Part shown: positions 41,939 to 55,500 of the stretch, piece by piece
Numbering within the stretch: the stretch's first letter is position 1
Layout of the letters: every line of letters starts with the position of its first letter
Origin: Leuctra nigra
Taxonomy: Eukaryota; Arthropoda; Insecta; Plecoptera; Leuctridae
Direction of reading: 5' to 3'
Assembly (NCBI GenBank): GCA_934045905.1
Contig: OW203761.1
Span: 36,725,321-36,789,320, forward strand
DNA: 64,000 nucleotides
Notes under the pieces: model-generated
Told to the model about the DNA's origin: nothing
Seen by the model: the letters and a program-made list of their open reading frames with translations, nothing else
Databases searched by the model: none
Translations under genes and position numbers: made by a program

Positions 41939-44885
41939 TCACATGGTATTATAGACCGGATTGTTGTGTCGAGGTTTGATCGTTAGTCTAGCTAAAGGAT
42001 GCGTCTTGCCTTGTTGCTGTTTCTTAGTTGCCGCTTTAGCCACAACACTCGCAACAACGACGCTAGGAGAAGGTCCCAAGCTCCTCACAACTGGCGGTAC
42101 AGGAGGTTTTCGGAACTCCTCGCCTCCGGTTACTTCAATTGTTCTTTTGTTTGTTACGTTCGAACCATTCTTCAAGTTGTGAGCTAGCAATGTGTTCTTA
42201 ATGACCGGAGGAGTTTGCACGTTGTTGCGCAAAGAGACGATATCCAGACTAGACTTGCGCTGTGCAAGAGAAGACTTCTGTGTACCGTTGACTCGACGAT
42301 GAACAGTGTCGTTCTCGGAAGTGAGCCGAGGTCGGGGACAGTTGCGAGCCGCCTGGCCGGGAGCTTTGCTCACTTCGTATTTGCCCACAAGCATCTTCAC
42401 GGAGAGATCTTCCGCCGACGCGTGCGGACTCAGCGGATGTGAAGATTTCTCGTCGGGCTGCGTATTTGTCGGCGAAGAAGGAAGACTTTTAACTTTCACT
42501 ACATCAGTTTTCTTTTCATCGTTGACAATGTTCTCACTCGTAATAGTAATTTTATCACCCTTAAGTACCGATTTAGCCTCAAACTCTTTCTTCAAATTTC
42601 GCACAAGGCCAGATATACTCTTCTGCTCATCTGCATCTGGAGACTTTGCACTGTCATCTTTACCCATCTCAGAGGAATTAACTGGAGAGTAACTGTTGGC
42701 CAGTGAGGTATTCACCGATGGCAACTTCTCTTGCTTCACGAGCGGCGCACACTGCTTTGGCTCGATGAAGCATGGACTAGCACCCACCAACGTCATGGCA
42801 GGCAGAGAACTGGAAGGATGAGACAACTTCTCATGGTTTTCCATCAGACCCAGAGCAGAAGGAGTCGGAGCGCTGACGGAGAGAGCTTTCGAAGAGTCGG
42901 GTAGCGAGCTGATGAAGTCAGACTCAGTTAATATGGCACGAGACTGTCCGTCCGTCGGGTGGAACGTTATGTTAGGCTGGGAAGAAGCCATCTTCTTTAT
43001 CGTTACAGCCTCGTGATGGGAGCCCAGGGTGGGGGAGCTGGCGTAGTGAGCAAGTGGAGGTTTGTCTGACTGACAGGGATTACTGGTGGGCACGGACGAG
43101 TACGGGAACATGAAACCGGTGGCAGGATCAATAGTCGGACTCTGGTACGGGCGCGGTCCGTGGATCTTCATGTTGACTGTCATCTCGCCGGCCCGATGCG
43201 GCGACGGAGAGTTGGCTTCGCTCTGGGTGTCGGGACACACCCTCTTCACGGTCCCGCTGCCTTCTTCCAGCTTCTGCTTGGTCCTCTTCACAGTGCCGGG
43301 ATACCACGGGATCTCGTCGCGGTCGTAGGAGAACATGCCGCTGCTGCTGCTGCCGAAGTCTTCTATCAGCTGCGGCTTCTCGCCTCGCTCGTTGACGTAC
43401 TGCATGGGCGGGCGCATGTCGTAGGACCCCCAGGAGCTGTTACGCGATGGGAGCGTGCCGAAGCGCGTGTCCGCAGAGCCCCAGGAGCTCTGTCGGGAGG
43501 GAGCGTCGCCGCGAGGCTCGCCCTGGTACCCCAGCACCACCGCGCTGTCGTACGAGCTCCATGACGACTGTCGCGAAGGACACTCGCGCAAGGTCATCTC
43601 GCACGGGACTTCCGTCACGCATGGCAGCATCACTGCCGGCATCAGCGCTGCTGGCTCCACCTTCTGCTTGCGTTCCTCGCGGTCAAACACTCGATCCACT
43701 TGCGTGGAGAAGGGATCAATTTCCTTCTTGACTACAGGTTTAACCACGTTCTCACCGGTATCACTGTCCGTTAGTTTCAACTCGGATACAAACACTCTCT
43801 CTGGTTCTATATTGTCCAACTGTCGGGTTTCTATAACTTGAGACGAAGATGTCCAGACAGGACAGTCACTGTTTGCTACCGAAGATGGGATGGAAACTTC
43901 ACACGTCGTCGGTGACTCTTTCTCTCCGGGGTCCCAGATCTCTTTCTTCACTAACACGGCGGTCAACATCTGTGGCGCGAGTTTGGTGGACTCCTCTTCT
44001 TCAAACGCCGACAGCGGGCAGCAGTCGTTCTCCACAAGAACAGGAGAATCCGGTTTAGGTTCAAATTGATTAGTCAGATTCAACACTAGACCCTTACGAT
44101 CGGCAGGACCCTTCCTTCCGTTGACCAATGCTGAATTCTGAGACTCTAGTTCAATGACACGATGTTTCACAGAAGGAACAACAGTTTCCGCCGGGAAACC
44201 TTCAGAATCTTGAGCCTGATTATCACACGAGGCAGGGAGGTAAACCACTTTATTCTGGGACACACTGTACGCTTGGCCGTTCCCGCAAGGCATTCGAACA
44301 TTCAGGTTGTAGTTCCGAGCCTCGATGGCCGCAGGAGGCAGAACGATCTGCTGACTAGGAAGAGGCTCGAGTCGAGGACTGATCACGTCGGGTTTATTGA
44401 GCTGCTCTAGCGACATGGAAGTCGGGGCGGCAAGGCTGTTGCCGAGAAGTAGGATGTTGGAGACCGTGTCGTCAGGCGACCACGACTTGGGTCGGCCGCC
44501 GAGTCGACTGAGCTCTTGTCCGCTGGCGCCGGCGTGCAGAGCCCAATCGGCTCCCAGCAGACGCTCGCACGGACCCAGCTCAGGCCGCAGGTCGGTCGCG
44601 GGCCCGCTCGTTGCCTTGGCAACCAGCCCCGGGGACTTCAGGTTGGTCTCGGACTTGGACCGCTGCAGCTTCTCGCGGTTCTTCATTGCGTCCAAGATGC
44701 CTTGGTACGTCTCCAGCTGAGAGATGAAGCTGGTGTTCGGCTTGATGCAGCTGCGCTTCGTCTTCACGTGCTCGAAGGCCTTCTTGAAGTCCCAGTTGTA
44801 GGCTTTCATCGCGTACGCAATCACGACAGACGCAGACCGGCTGACACCCATCTTGCAGTGGACGAGAACCTTGGAACCCTCTTTC
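41939..44885 (-). CDS. ssh: ssh last coding exon: catalytic loop and serine-rich tail
   Basis: The exon is 2947 nt, with acceptor CCCTTTTCGCAG, ending ATG TGA. It starts at KEGSKVLVHCKMGVSRSASV and AYAMKAYNWDFKKAFEHVKT, completing the dual-specificity phosphatase domain by about residue 75 of the exon. The remaining 900 residues are low complexity and rich in Ser/Pro. They contain three PSR-x-SSW-x-S-x-D repeats (43410-43595). The end, QQQGKTHPLARLTIKPRHNN, is well conserved in the family. Confidence 0.95.
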
Positions 44886-47027
44886 CTGCGAAAAGGGAAT
44901 ACCATGTATCAGTATATGTTAAATGTACCTACCAATATTTATTTTACTTTCCACTACACAGCAGGTAAATATAGTACAAATATGTATTTAGGCTACAATT
45001 ACAATGCCAATGCCATTTCTTCAATATTTTCTTACCCCCCTCAAGTGTTAACAAAATAGTTTACTCTTTCTAACATCCTTCTCTCCCTTGAGTAAGAAAA
45101 TATATTGTAATTATAATTTAAAAGTTTCAAAAACATAATGACTATTTTATCAGTAGTAGCAACCATCTCTTCTTCTATTCCTATGATATTGATAACATAC
45201 CTTGCTCTTGTGATGTACTTGAACGTGTTGTCCCAGTGTTTGAGAAGATCAGTTTTTTCGTCGTCATAGACACGCACGTTGTGATAGTTGAACATTCCTG
45301 GGAAGAAGTTGTCGATTTCCCTCGTCACATTCAAGATGTGTCGAACACTGCAAAAAACAAGTGGAATTTAGAAACCAAGTCAAGAAAGTTGATTTCTTAT
45401 AAATCTGACATCCTACTTGCAGTCAATGTCTTGACTCATTTTTTCCTCACCAGTTACCAAATTAATTTTTAGCAACTATGTAAATGAATTTAATTAGAGT
45501 AAAATTAAGGTGAGCTGGAAGGAAAATTTTTAACTGTTTACCTGTAGTTTTTATTCCACTTTTCCCAAACACACCCCCTTGCTTTTCATACGAAAGACAA
45601 GAGAACTGAATGGTCATTTTAAACAAGATTTTATGTCTGCTACCTACTCTTAGACGAGATAAGATGTAACGCATTGCATATAAGCACGATAGTTAGTAGT
45701 TACTGACCCGTGTTTCTGCAGCTCCTCGAGGTTGGAGGCGTTCCACTCCGAGCCGAGATAGACGTGGTCAAAGATCTCCGTGGCGGCGTCCATCTGGCCG
45801 AGGATGGTCAACATCTCCTGGTCGATGAACGGCTTGAACTCGACAAGGTCGACGTCCAGGTCCTCCTCCAGACGGCCGCGGATGTACTTGGACGTCACCT
45901 CGTCCAGGTCCACCGACATCATGATCTCCTTCAGCGTGCAGCGGATCACCCGCTCCGTCTCCTCGCGCTCCAGCGGTCTGCAAGTTGAGACATGACATTC
46001 AGGGATCTGACTCAAATACACAGACGAACTTATAGGAAGACTGACTGTACACTCATGGAAACTAGTCCTAAGAATATTCACTTTATTGGCAATTCGCCAC
46101 TAAGCTCGAAATTACGTACAATGCTTAGAGAGTAATAGTGACCCGCAACCGATCTGTGGATTGGACTTTTCTTGAAAAACCAGTATTTTGCGAACCCCTG
46201 AGCAAGCTCAACCCCAGAGAAGGCTTGGCATAACAATGGGGCATGGTGCGCTTGCAGGTAAAGTACGGGACGGCAAAATAAAATTACCCTTTTCCAATAC
46301 ACAGATTGCCTGCTGGTCACTTTATGAGCACGTAATCCATATCTGAATACGTAATAGCAATTGACAAAAAAATATATGGCTCCAACAAAGACAGTGCCAC
46401 TTTAAAGAGATGTGTATGAAATTTATTTAATACAATACTCCTACAATTCTGCAAACTTTCTATAATATTTACATTTTACAATGAGATTATATTTATAGGT
46501 GTGTATACCTATGTATATTTACTGTTGATTTTTGTATGTTTCTTGTTGTGTGCTGTGTTCTGGCATTAATTTACATAAGTAAAGAAATTGAATGTCATCT
46601 AATACAGGTGGATTGAATAGGTTTCACCTTCTCCAACTGGTTTTGAGACAAGTAACATCATGACATTTATAACAAATAGACTACACTCCAGTGACTGGGA
46701 CATGATAGATCACATCTCGAATGAATATTTATGAGAAGATGTTGTAAGGTTCTCAATTATTAAGTCTCCCCCCCCCCCCCCTCCCTCCCTTCATCCTCTC
46801 CTAATTATATCATGCCCGTGTTTGCTACTCACTTTGTGCGCACGGAGTCCGGAGAAGGCGGCCGACGGGACTCGATGCTGTCCATCGCGTGCCACTCGTT
46901 GAGGCACGAGCGATCCGACTCGATCCGCTGCTCATAGTAGTTGACCCAGTCGTGCGTGAGGCCGCACGGGTAGTAGTTCTGGTCGCGCGCCTTGGAGCTC
47001 ACCTTGTGCAGCGTCTGCAGTGCCGAC
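41939..47027 (-). CDS. ssh: Slingshot cofilin phosphatase, 3' exons (N-terminus not securely found)
   Basis: Slingshot dephosphorylates cofilin/ADF and so activates actin filament turnover. Four exons join in frame: 47027-46833, 45977-45708, 45347-45201 and 44885-41939 (1185 codons before the stop). The first encodes SALQTLHKVSSKARDQNYYP and SDRSCLNEWHAMDSIESRRP, the end of the slingshot N-terminal homology region. The second carries the DEK-C-like segment IMMSVDLDEVTSKYIRGRLE and the start of the phosphatase domain (EIFDHVYLGSEWNASNLEEL). The third has ILNVTREIDNFFPG. The fourth has the catalytic loop HCKMGVSRSAS (Cys-x5-Arg) followed by a long serine-rich tail ending in GKTHPLARLTIKPRHNNP. 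The catalytic residues are intact. The exons for residues before SALQTL are not recognised between 47028 and 64000, apart from a short candidate at 48172-48209. Confidence 0.96.
45201..45347 (-). CDS. ssh: ssh phosphatase-domain exon
   Basis: The exon is 147 nt, with acceptor GTTTTTTGCAG and donor GTATGTTA. It encodes VRHILNVTREIDNFFPGMFN followed by YHNVRVYDDEKTDLLKHWDN and TFKYITRAR. The phase links to HCKMG in the next exon through R-K-E-G. The Asp in VYDDE is a candidate for the general acid. Confidence 0.96.
45708..45977 (-). CDS. ssh: ssh exon with DEK-C-like segment
   Basis: The exon is 270 nt, with acceptor CTCAACTTGCAG and donor GTCAGTAA. It encodes PLEREETERVIRCTLKEIMM, SVDLDEVTSKYIRGRLEEDL and FKPFIDQEMLTILGQMDAAT, then the first strands of the phosphatase domain. 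Slingshot proteins have this arrangement throughout animals. Confidence 0.96.
46768..46781 (+). repeat. Poly-C tract in an ssh intron
   Basis: Fourteen C in a row, followed by TCCCTCCCTTC. Similar homopolymer runs occur at 1439-1458 and, as G, at 58558-58574. Confidence 0.85.
46833..47027 (-). CDS. ssh: ssh exon, end of N-terminal homology region
   Basis: The exon is 195 nt, with acceptor ATCTTCTGTCCAG and donor GTGAGTAG. It encodes SALQTLHKVSSKARDQNYYP, CGLTHDWVNYYEQRIESDRS and CLNEWHAMDSIESRRPPSPD. It begins with one base of a split codon, so the exon before it must end with two spare bases. Confidence 0.95.
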
Positions 47028-48171
47028 CTGGACAGAAGATACACACCATCGTCAGTCAACACTCTCAAGTCCCTGTCAGAGTGACTTTAGATGTAAAGTT
47101 CGTTCACGTTTAGAATATCAAGCGTAATTGCGGCTGTGTACTACCGTAGTCAAGCGAACGTATACCTAAACATGTAAATATCAATATAATAATCAAAAAA
47201 TGTGTATAATAGACTGTAGATAAAAAGTAATCAATTTTATTGAATTTTTAAATTATTTACTACTGTTAAAAATGGTGTATTTGACATAATTTATACAATT
47301 TCAATTATACAAAGAAGAAAGTCTTGCCATTGATAGGGCAGTGTTCAAGTGAACGACCAATGAAATGACGAAACGTCAGAAATATTCTTAACGTGAACGA
47401 ACTTTATACAACTTGCAAATTGAGTAGAAATGACATTCAATCACTGACTTATAAGTCATGTACAAAAAATGATTGTCCATGAGAAAGTAAGGCAAATACT
47501 ATTGATGAATTGCAATACATTCTCTGGGTGCATCAATGTATAGATACTGCATTTCAATGCATTAATGCATTTGAATGCATCACATGCATGCATCAATGTG
47601 TCTCATGAAATCTGAATGATTATGACGGTTTTGAGAAACATGTCACGTCAAGGAAGTGTCATGGTTTGCATGTGAAATGAGTAAGTAGCACAATGTTTAA
47701 CGTATCAAGCAAAAGATTAATAAAGATAAACTGCAACTTCTATGAAGCACTTACATCCACACAATTATACACCATCCGTTACAATACTATTTGTTTGAAA
47801 TATTGTTTGGGCAAAACCAATAATCTGAACTATATGGAGAATTGCTAATCGAAAACATGACACCCGCAGATAAATAATAACACTGTTACAGACCGCTTCC
47901 TGGTTACAACACATAATCCGGATGTCCGTCAGGAAAATGTTGATAAACTAGTCGACTTCAGTATTTATTAAACTAAGTATCGAATTAATTAATGACTTGT
48001 TCCTTACAAGTAAGACACAAGTAATTTGCATTGTAATTTGGTCACGTTCGATTGCTCGAAATTGTGCAACAATCCCCGATGTCAAGGCCCACCTCACTTC
48101 AAGAGTTGACCTCAGTGTCGCTATCGACACGTTTATCTATCCGTCAACAAGAACACAAACAAGCACAATAC
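47028..48171. other. Probable ssh intron
   Basis: No exon for the missing slingshot N-terminal region was recognised. The stretch is AT-rich and includes a cluster of ATGCAT palindromes near 47535-47600. Confidence 0.55.
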
Positions 48172-48209
48172 GCCCGATTAGCGAGCGCCTCGTCCGACAT
48201 CTCGCACAT
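48172..48209 (-). CDS. ssh: Candidate alternative first coding exon of ssh
   Basis: On the minus strand ATG TGC GAG ATG TCG GAC leads to MCEMSDEALANR and two spare bases before GTATTGTG. These two bases (GC) fit the G that starts the exon at 47027 and would give MCEMSDEALANRASALQTLH. The phase agreement is the only support, and the donor is weak. Another ATG-containing segment, MTAGGRSDDDLETISADQSL, ends at a good donor GTAAGGTG near 48500 but in the wrong phase for that exon. The true N-terminal exons may lie beyond 64000. Confidence 0.25.
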
Positions 48210-49500
48210 CCTGAGCGCGTAGGCAAACTCCTCGCCGCTCACGTCACCGCCGTCCTTGTTGGGCAGCGCACACCGAGTCTCGAGCCAAACGAAGATCAAT
48301 CACAGCCTGAACACCTTGAACTGTTTGCGCAAGACGACATACCGACGTCGTGATCGCCTGCCGTCCTTCTTCGACAACCAACAATAGACAATTTGCGGAA
48401 TTCCACACAGAGGACCCGTGAAGCGCGTGACCTCCCCACGCTGCTGGCTCCAGAACGTCTGGCAGAGAACTCAACTCACATGAAATCGCTTCACCTTACT
48501 TGCGCGAAGGTATCGTGGAGGCTCTGATCTGCAGATATCGTCTCAAGATCGTCGTCAGAGCGCCCTCCTGCCGTCATGATCGGGACGAGAAGTGTCTACG
48601 TGCCCAAGTCCTCTGACACTCGACTTTGCGAACCGTCGCCAACAAGCCGCGCGCGAAGACTGACTCTCCAAGACTGGCTCAAGCGACTCGACGGCAACCC
48701 GAAGGCCGTTCAGTTCGAACCAAGTGACCATTAAAGGTCATGATTAGTTCACCACTAAATATACAACAAATAGACTTCTTCGCGACAACTATACAAGACG
48801 TGGTGGTACTCCACAATATTTACGTCGGTTCTTTAGAAGGAAAACCGAAACAATGCAGTATTTAGGCCACGGGGAGTTAAAGTTAGTAAATTATAACTAT
48901 GAAACCGTCGATCACTTCACACCATAATGATAGATAAATGATGGAGGCGTATAATACCCACCCTATGAATCGTCCCATCTCCTCATGGGCAATAATGACT
49001 CCAATTACGTTCACAACACAACACAACACCCAATAGTCCTCGACGAAGTAGACTGGGTTCAGACGCGACTGAACTCGACACTGCCGATGTCGATTGAGGA
49101 AGACTGACACTGCTGATATTGCGCCGCGTGCGCTAATTGTGAGGGGGTCGCCGCGGGGAGAGGGGGGCAGCACGGCCGCCGAGAGAGGGGACAGGTAAAG
49201 CACGGGGGCGGCCTTATTTAGTCATGGACCATTAATGGAGTCTGCGACGAGAGGGGAAACCCGCGCCAGGGGCGAGGGGGGATTCTTTGTATGCGTCTGC
49301 GAATCGCTCAGTTCTTGCAATGTCGCCGAGGTGAATGCTGATTGTCCGCATGGCGCTCGGAGACGACGGAAACGCGGCCAAATAAGGACAGTCTGGAGTC
49401 TGCCGCTGCACATCGACGAGAAATCATCCGCGATATGAAGCAAATGATCCGCAGCAGCGCGCGATCTCGGTCGGCTCATTAGATCGCATTCCTTGCCTTA
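48180..49500. promoter_or_regulatory. CpG-rich block upstream of ssh, possible promoter region
   Basis: The stretch is clearly richer in CG dinucleotides than the introns, for example CGTCGTCAGAGCGCCC near 48550 and GGTCGCCGCGGGGAGAGGGG near 49147. Together with the candidate first exon this suggests a transcription start region for a short ssh isoform. No core promoter motif was pinned down. Confidence 0.35.
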
Positions 49501-52500
49501 TGAGTGGAGACTTGTTTCGCCCGTTTGGCCCCCGCACGCCGCGCGCATAATGCCCGCACTCGGCGACCGCTAACGACTACACCACTGCTCAATGGAGGTG
49601 TGATAAGAGCTCCCGTGGGAAGCCGTCAACACCTGCGGGAGGCGCTAATACGCTCCCGACAAGCGCACCATTCACATCTACGAAACATTCGAGTTTCATG
49701 CTAAAAGAACTGATCCCAAGAGTAAAAGAGTCGTTGTGTTTGACAATGGTACAACAGTGTAAGGCTATGTAGGCGACGGCATTCATTATTCAAACAGAAT
49801 GAACCGGCTAGACCCACTGACAAGACTCGAGCGACGGCTCGACCGCCCCCCACACATCGTCGCGAGTGTGGGTGCCGCAGACACCTCTCTTATCTCTCGA
49901 AACACTGCGCCGGCCGGAGAAAGGGGTCGAAGTTTGACGCCCTCCTCGAGTGACTTTGTCGTCAGACTCAGTTTCACTTGATCCGCGCTGAACTTGAACT
50001 ACAAGTTACAAAAGCACGTCCTGTGCGGAGATCATCTCGATGGTACACTTTCTATATCGGCAGCATCACTCTCGCCTAAACGTTGGTGTTATAGACGGTT
50101 TGTTGATCGGACACTTTCGCTCCGCAACTTTCATTGCTCGGAGTTGGCCAATTACTGCGACTTGCGACTTGCGAGTCAAACGGTTTGCCGAACTTGGCGA
50201 TTCGACACCCGAGTCGAGAACGACTCCCCTACAAGGGTACACACTTGGTTCAGACGATTTACTGACAGAAGCGATAACTTGGCGATAACTTAGCTTCGCG
50301 ATTATGATATCTACATTTAGAGGACACTATGTTATTTACATACATACTACCTCTACTAGTTACATAAAAATTTGGAAGGACAATACGTAGGTATATGATA
50401 ATGATATCATATCACTATTTTAGAGGACAACGTAAAAAGAAAATGCAAAATAATTGTCGTTCTCTACATTTTGATATAAAATATCCCCAAGTCGCTAATA
50501 ACCAAGTTTGGATATCGCGTAATGAGGAGGAATGAGGATCTATTCGGGTGGATTGTCCGCCCTTGTCGGCTGCTCGCTGCGCCGCACAAGGGCTGGCGTG
50601 AACATGGCCGCGCATTGTCACGAACAAGTGCATGCACTTGTTGGGCACCGAGATAAGTGCACCGGCGCAATAAGGCGATGACAACGGAGTCACTTTGAAT
50701 AAGGCAAATTACCAAAACGGTCGCGCCGAGATTCTCTACATGGCCACTCGCGGAGTAACTCCGACGCAAATGGTTAGACAACAAAACGAAAGGGATTTCG
50801 ATTACGATCATTGATTTAAGAAACATATAAATATTTCATTACATGATGTTTTTGAAAGAGAAAGCTCATTTTCAGCGAGCTAAAGATTATTTTGTGCAAA
50901 ACGTTTTTGAGCCATTACCTGGTTTAGTGATGGCTAACGTGAAATCAAAGCGTGTTACTTTGACAGGAAAAACTTGTTACAACCATCGCTGGAGGTTTGC
51001 GTTACGAAGCAAAAACATTATTCATATTTCATTTCCATCTTCTAGTGCGCAAGAAACGAGTGCCGATCACCGACCAGCGGGAGTAGTTCTTACTGAAAGT
51101 TCACAGCAATCAACGCCCATAGAAAACACTCGAGATCGACTGATTATGCGAATCAAGAAAAAGACCACGTTTTTACATAAAATAACGAAGGCGATTGGGA
51201 AATCTGATCGACTCTACTGTCCACGATAAACGGTACATTTTTTTTACGATCATGAACTAAAGTGAAACGGCCGACATGAATTTGAATGACAAAAAGTGTC
51301 CACGCAGAACATGTCCCGCGCGTGACAGTTTCCCACGTTCTCTCTCCATCTGGACTTTCGAACTCTGATCTGAGCATCGAATTGTCAAACATGACATATG
51401 ATGTCTCTCTCGTATCATCTCTCGTATGATGTCTCTCATTTCAATCCCAGGCGATCGGATTGAACTTGAGACCAAGGCTTTTTCTTCACCAAAACATCGA
51501 GACAAGGTCTTCAACTTGAATCTATTATACTTGCCCTATATGGAAACTTTTCGTAATTCGATTTTTTTATCACTCGCATTCTTGAAAGCGAACGGCTCTC
51601 ACAGATTCTCTTCCACATGGATACTTATTTTTTACACTGCGGTCTATAAAGCAGTTTTCCAAAAATGGTCACCGCTCGATTCCAATCATTCTCATTTGCC
51701 CTTGTACGTTATCCCCGCTTTCGGTTCTGCCACAATTTATTGGTCCCGAAACATTTTAGGTTCACGAGCATTTCTATCCGAATAAGGGGTGGACTCATTG
51801 TCAGCCCGGACTATCTTGATTCATGTGCAATGTTCGCTGCACTTGGGACTTCCTTCCAAGTCGAACGAGCCTTTTTAGTGCGAGTTATCGTCGAGCAGCC
51901 GAGACGTTGACAAGAGACATTTTACTTTGTAATTGTCGAAGTAAAGGAATCCCGGCTTTAGTCATGATAGATTATGCAAATGCAGTGATTATTTTACACC
52001 AAGTATGGCAGGAGCTCGAAACAAAGGGAGTAGCAATGACGCAAAAGAACGCGGAGTTGTACGAACATAACCTAAAAGGACAAACAACAAAAGGAAAATA
52101 ACATTGCCCAAAGGCAAAAATAGCAGTTTGAAAAATACATCCGACTTTTTTAATATCTGACAATGACATCTGTTGAGAGATTTTAAAACCTACTGCCGAC
52201 TCTCTGTCTTACTTGATAATAAAACAATTAATTTAAATAAACAACATTCCATATTTTGAAAATAAATGTATTTGTTAAAATGTTAGACAAATCGAATTTA
52301 TTTTAATCTTTTAAAATTGTGATCGGAGAGATCGACAAAGGATCTACTCCGAGATGAAATAATAGATCTATATAAGGAGATCAAACTCCCCACCCCCTAA
52401 CGACAATTAAAATTCGCTCCACACATCAACTCTTCGATGGGTCTTTCCTGTGGCGAGTCTTTTCTGATGAATGGGATTCCAGGCGACATCCATCTCTCTC

Positions 52501-55500
52501 CTCCGACTCCATTTTCCTCGGCCAACAAATCCACGGCGACGCTGTATTTTACAACCATACATGGTAGTAGAGCGACGAAACAATGTAACGGGACAACTCG
52601 GAACAACTTTAATCAGATACAGAAAATACTAAACGACCGATCGATTTTCATTCAAGTCCGCGCCGATCGAAAGAAAACCAGTCTCGAAATAAATATAACA
52701 ACAAAAAGAGAAACGCGAAGCACACATCAGAATGATGGCGCTATCGATCATTGTTTTTATTTCGATCGCCGAAAACAATAGAAACGGTTACGAGATCATT
52801 CGTGAGATCCGTTAATTGATTATCAAGGAGTCATACCGCACCTAGAACATAACCTAATTCGTGCATTCACATCACTCGCGACATTAGAAATCGAACGTTG
52901 TGATGCACAGAGCTAAAAATATATTTGAATTTGAATCGACGACGGGTTTTCCGCGCTTTTATGTGTGGAGATTTGAAAACACTCGTCGAGATGCATTAGG
53001 CAAATGAGGTGCAGGTAAACATGATGTAATAAGCGAAGTAGTACTACTAGTTTACCAACGTGTCGAGGGAATCCGTCTCTGTCAATTGTGAATCTGAATT
53101 GCTAAGTTCTCCAACCCGACGCAGCGGGCTTGTTCGAATATTTGAATTTTCTCGATTTCGGTGGAAAACGTTCCATAATCCCCGCTGAGGAAAGCAACAG
53201 GTGAAAATCCGTATAATCAGATCTGACGTCTCAGTTTGATTCCACTATTCAGCATTTTCAGTGAATGAAAGAAAGAAAACGATTTGTTGAATTACCTTTG
53301 AAAATACGTCTAGTTTTTGGTAAAAATAAGTCAGAATAATTGTAATTTGCATTGCTATATTTTGTTATAGTTTTACGCAAACACGAAATGCTTTTTTAAA
53401 TGAATAGATCAGAGGTAGAAGAAATAAGTATAGATAAAATACTGACATATCAATATGTTTCGAAATGTTTAAATATCCAGTATTGATAAATGGAATGAAT
53501 GATATTCGAAATACTTTTGGATATTTTCGATATGGATATGATAGTTTTCTCACATCGAATATCAATACCAAAGTCTAAAGTTGCTCCATATAGCTAGGAA
53601 TGACGATTCATTTAATCAGAAATCGTGCTAATTAAATATAATATTATAAAGTAATATTTTCCCAAACCTAAAGTAGTTCGAGAACATTGATAAAAACAGG
53701 ACGGATTTCTCTCCACTCCACCGCACGACATGTAATTAACAATTGCCAGTCACAAGAATCATAATATGTAGTTGGCAACATCTTGCATTAGCGCGTCACA
53801 GCCTCTCACAGGAGCAATCAGAGGTGATAACACGTCCACGACGGATGTCGACGAGCAACACGCGAGTCCTATCTCGAGGCGATCTTCTCACAGCGAGAGA
53901 TCTCTCGTGGGAAAGTCTACCCCGAGCTCCCCCGATATGGTCCGGAGCCGTTGGAAGCTGGCAGCAGCCCCCGTATTTGGCGGCGAGATTACCCAGCATT
54001 CTCGCCGGCTCGCGGGGAAGTAAAAACCACGGGGCGTGCATTTATAGACGTAGAACCATTGTACAAATATCGCAAAACAAAACAATACGTAATACATTAC
54101 AAACACTTGTTTATTTATCAAAATTCAAATGAGAAGAAGGTGAATTCCACAGAAAAGGCTCCATTCTTAGGAAAGGTTTTCGTTTTTACAGCTTTTGGTT
54201 GTAAGCTCATCTCATCCAATCGCGCTTATAATTTAATGGCAAGGAATTTTGACAATTTAAAAGCTGAAAAAAACGCAAAATTATCCCATGAAATTGAGAC
54301 ATTTAGTTTTGTACAATCTAACATACTTGCAAATTCGAAAAAATAACTTCCGCATTTTAAACCGTTTTGTGCATAAAGGCGTCAAATCAACAATAAAGAT
54401 CCTTATATACACTCACATACAAGAGTACCAACATTTCAACAATTTCGCCATCGTTTTGAACAGCATGAGTGTATATTGTGCTCGTGAAAACTGTCTAATT
54501 ATACCGTCCAGCGATCCAATAACCTGACTTTTCCGGCAGTATTTCTGCATGAATCACGGAAGCGCCTAGTGGAACGAGAGTGACATGCACTCCTGGATGT
54601 ACTTGCAGTGGATTATTGCATCAATATCAACACCGCCACGGTAGAGAGCGCATGGCAGTCGTGATCGTCGCAGATGGGATCGTGGGACCGCGGAGTGAAA
54701 TCCAATATTCAGATGATCTTCCCTCGACATCGACATCTCTCGTGCCAAACAGAACGACACATTATATAACTCGAAACTTGGTTTCGAACGAAGAGTTCGA
54801 AGTTTTCACCACGGATCACAGCCTTCTCGGCTTGACTTCAAACTTCAAAAGGAATATTGGAACGTTCTAAAAACCTTTTGAAAATTATAGCTAGCAAGTC
54901 AGCAGAACATTCAAATTATATTTTGAAAATACCTAAAACATTCCAAAACTGCAAATGTGAGGTGTAATTTTTAAAGAAATGTAGTCGAGTGCCAATTCTG
55001 TCGGGACATTCAAAATAATTGATGGGACTGTCGTTCGTATGAATCGTTCTCTTGTTGACCGTTTCGTGCTCGAGTTATTTCTTCTTCGTGTTTGTGTCTC
55101 TTCAGAGAATTCCCTGCGAGTTCTATCATCCCGAGGGAATAAATCATCGCCTCCAGGAGTTCCCGAGATTTAATTTGAATATTAAACAATATATCTCCCT
55201 CAGAGCGTACGGTTGGATATATCCCATTAACTCAGTAATTACTTCTCAAAGTAAACTTGAGCGAGGCGGACTCGGCCGATTTGTCTCCGCGGCCGACGCT
55301 GGACCGCCCAAAAAGCGATCTGATTATTAATCTCGGGCCTCCTTGTCTTCACCGCGTGGACATACATCTCCGTCTCTCTCCACGCGAAACCACCGACATC
55401 AGCCGTCTACAGGGAGGTCAAATCAATGACTGATCAATGCGGACTCATGAATCTAGACGCAGCTGGGAGCAATGCTCATAGAAAAGTGGCTAGATACGAT

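Noticed and set aside
43086..44720. Several plus-strand open frames opposite ssh
   Set aside because: They are antisense shadows of the serine-rich slingshot exon, which has strong family similarity on the minus strand.
48244..48474. Minus-strand frame containing LLLVVEEGRQA as the missing slingshot N-terminal region
   Set aside because: It does not align with the conserved 'YLVVVS' region beyond a few hydrophobic residues and shows no good splice signals in phase.
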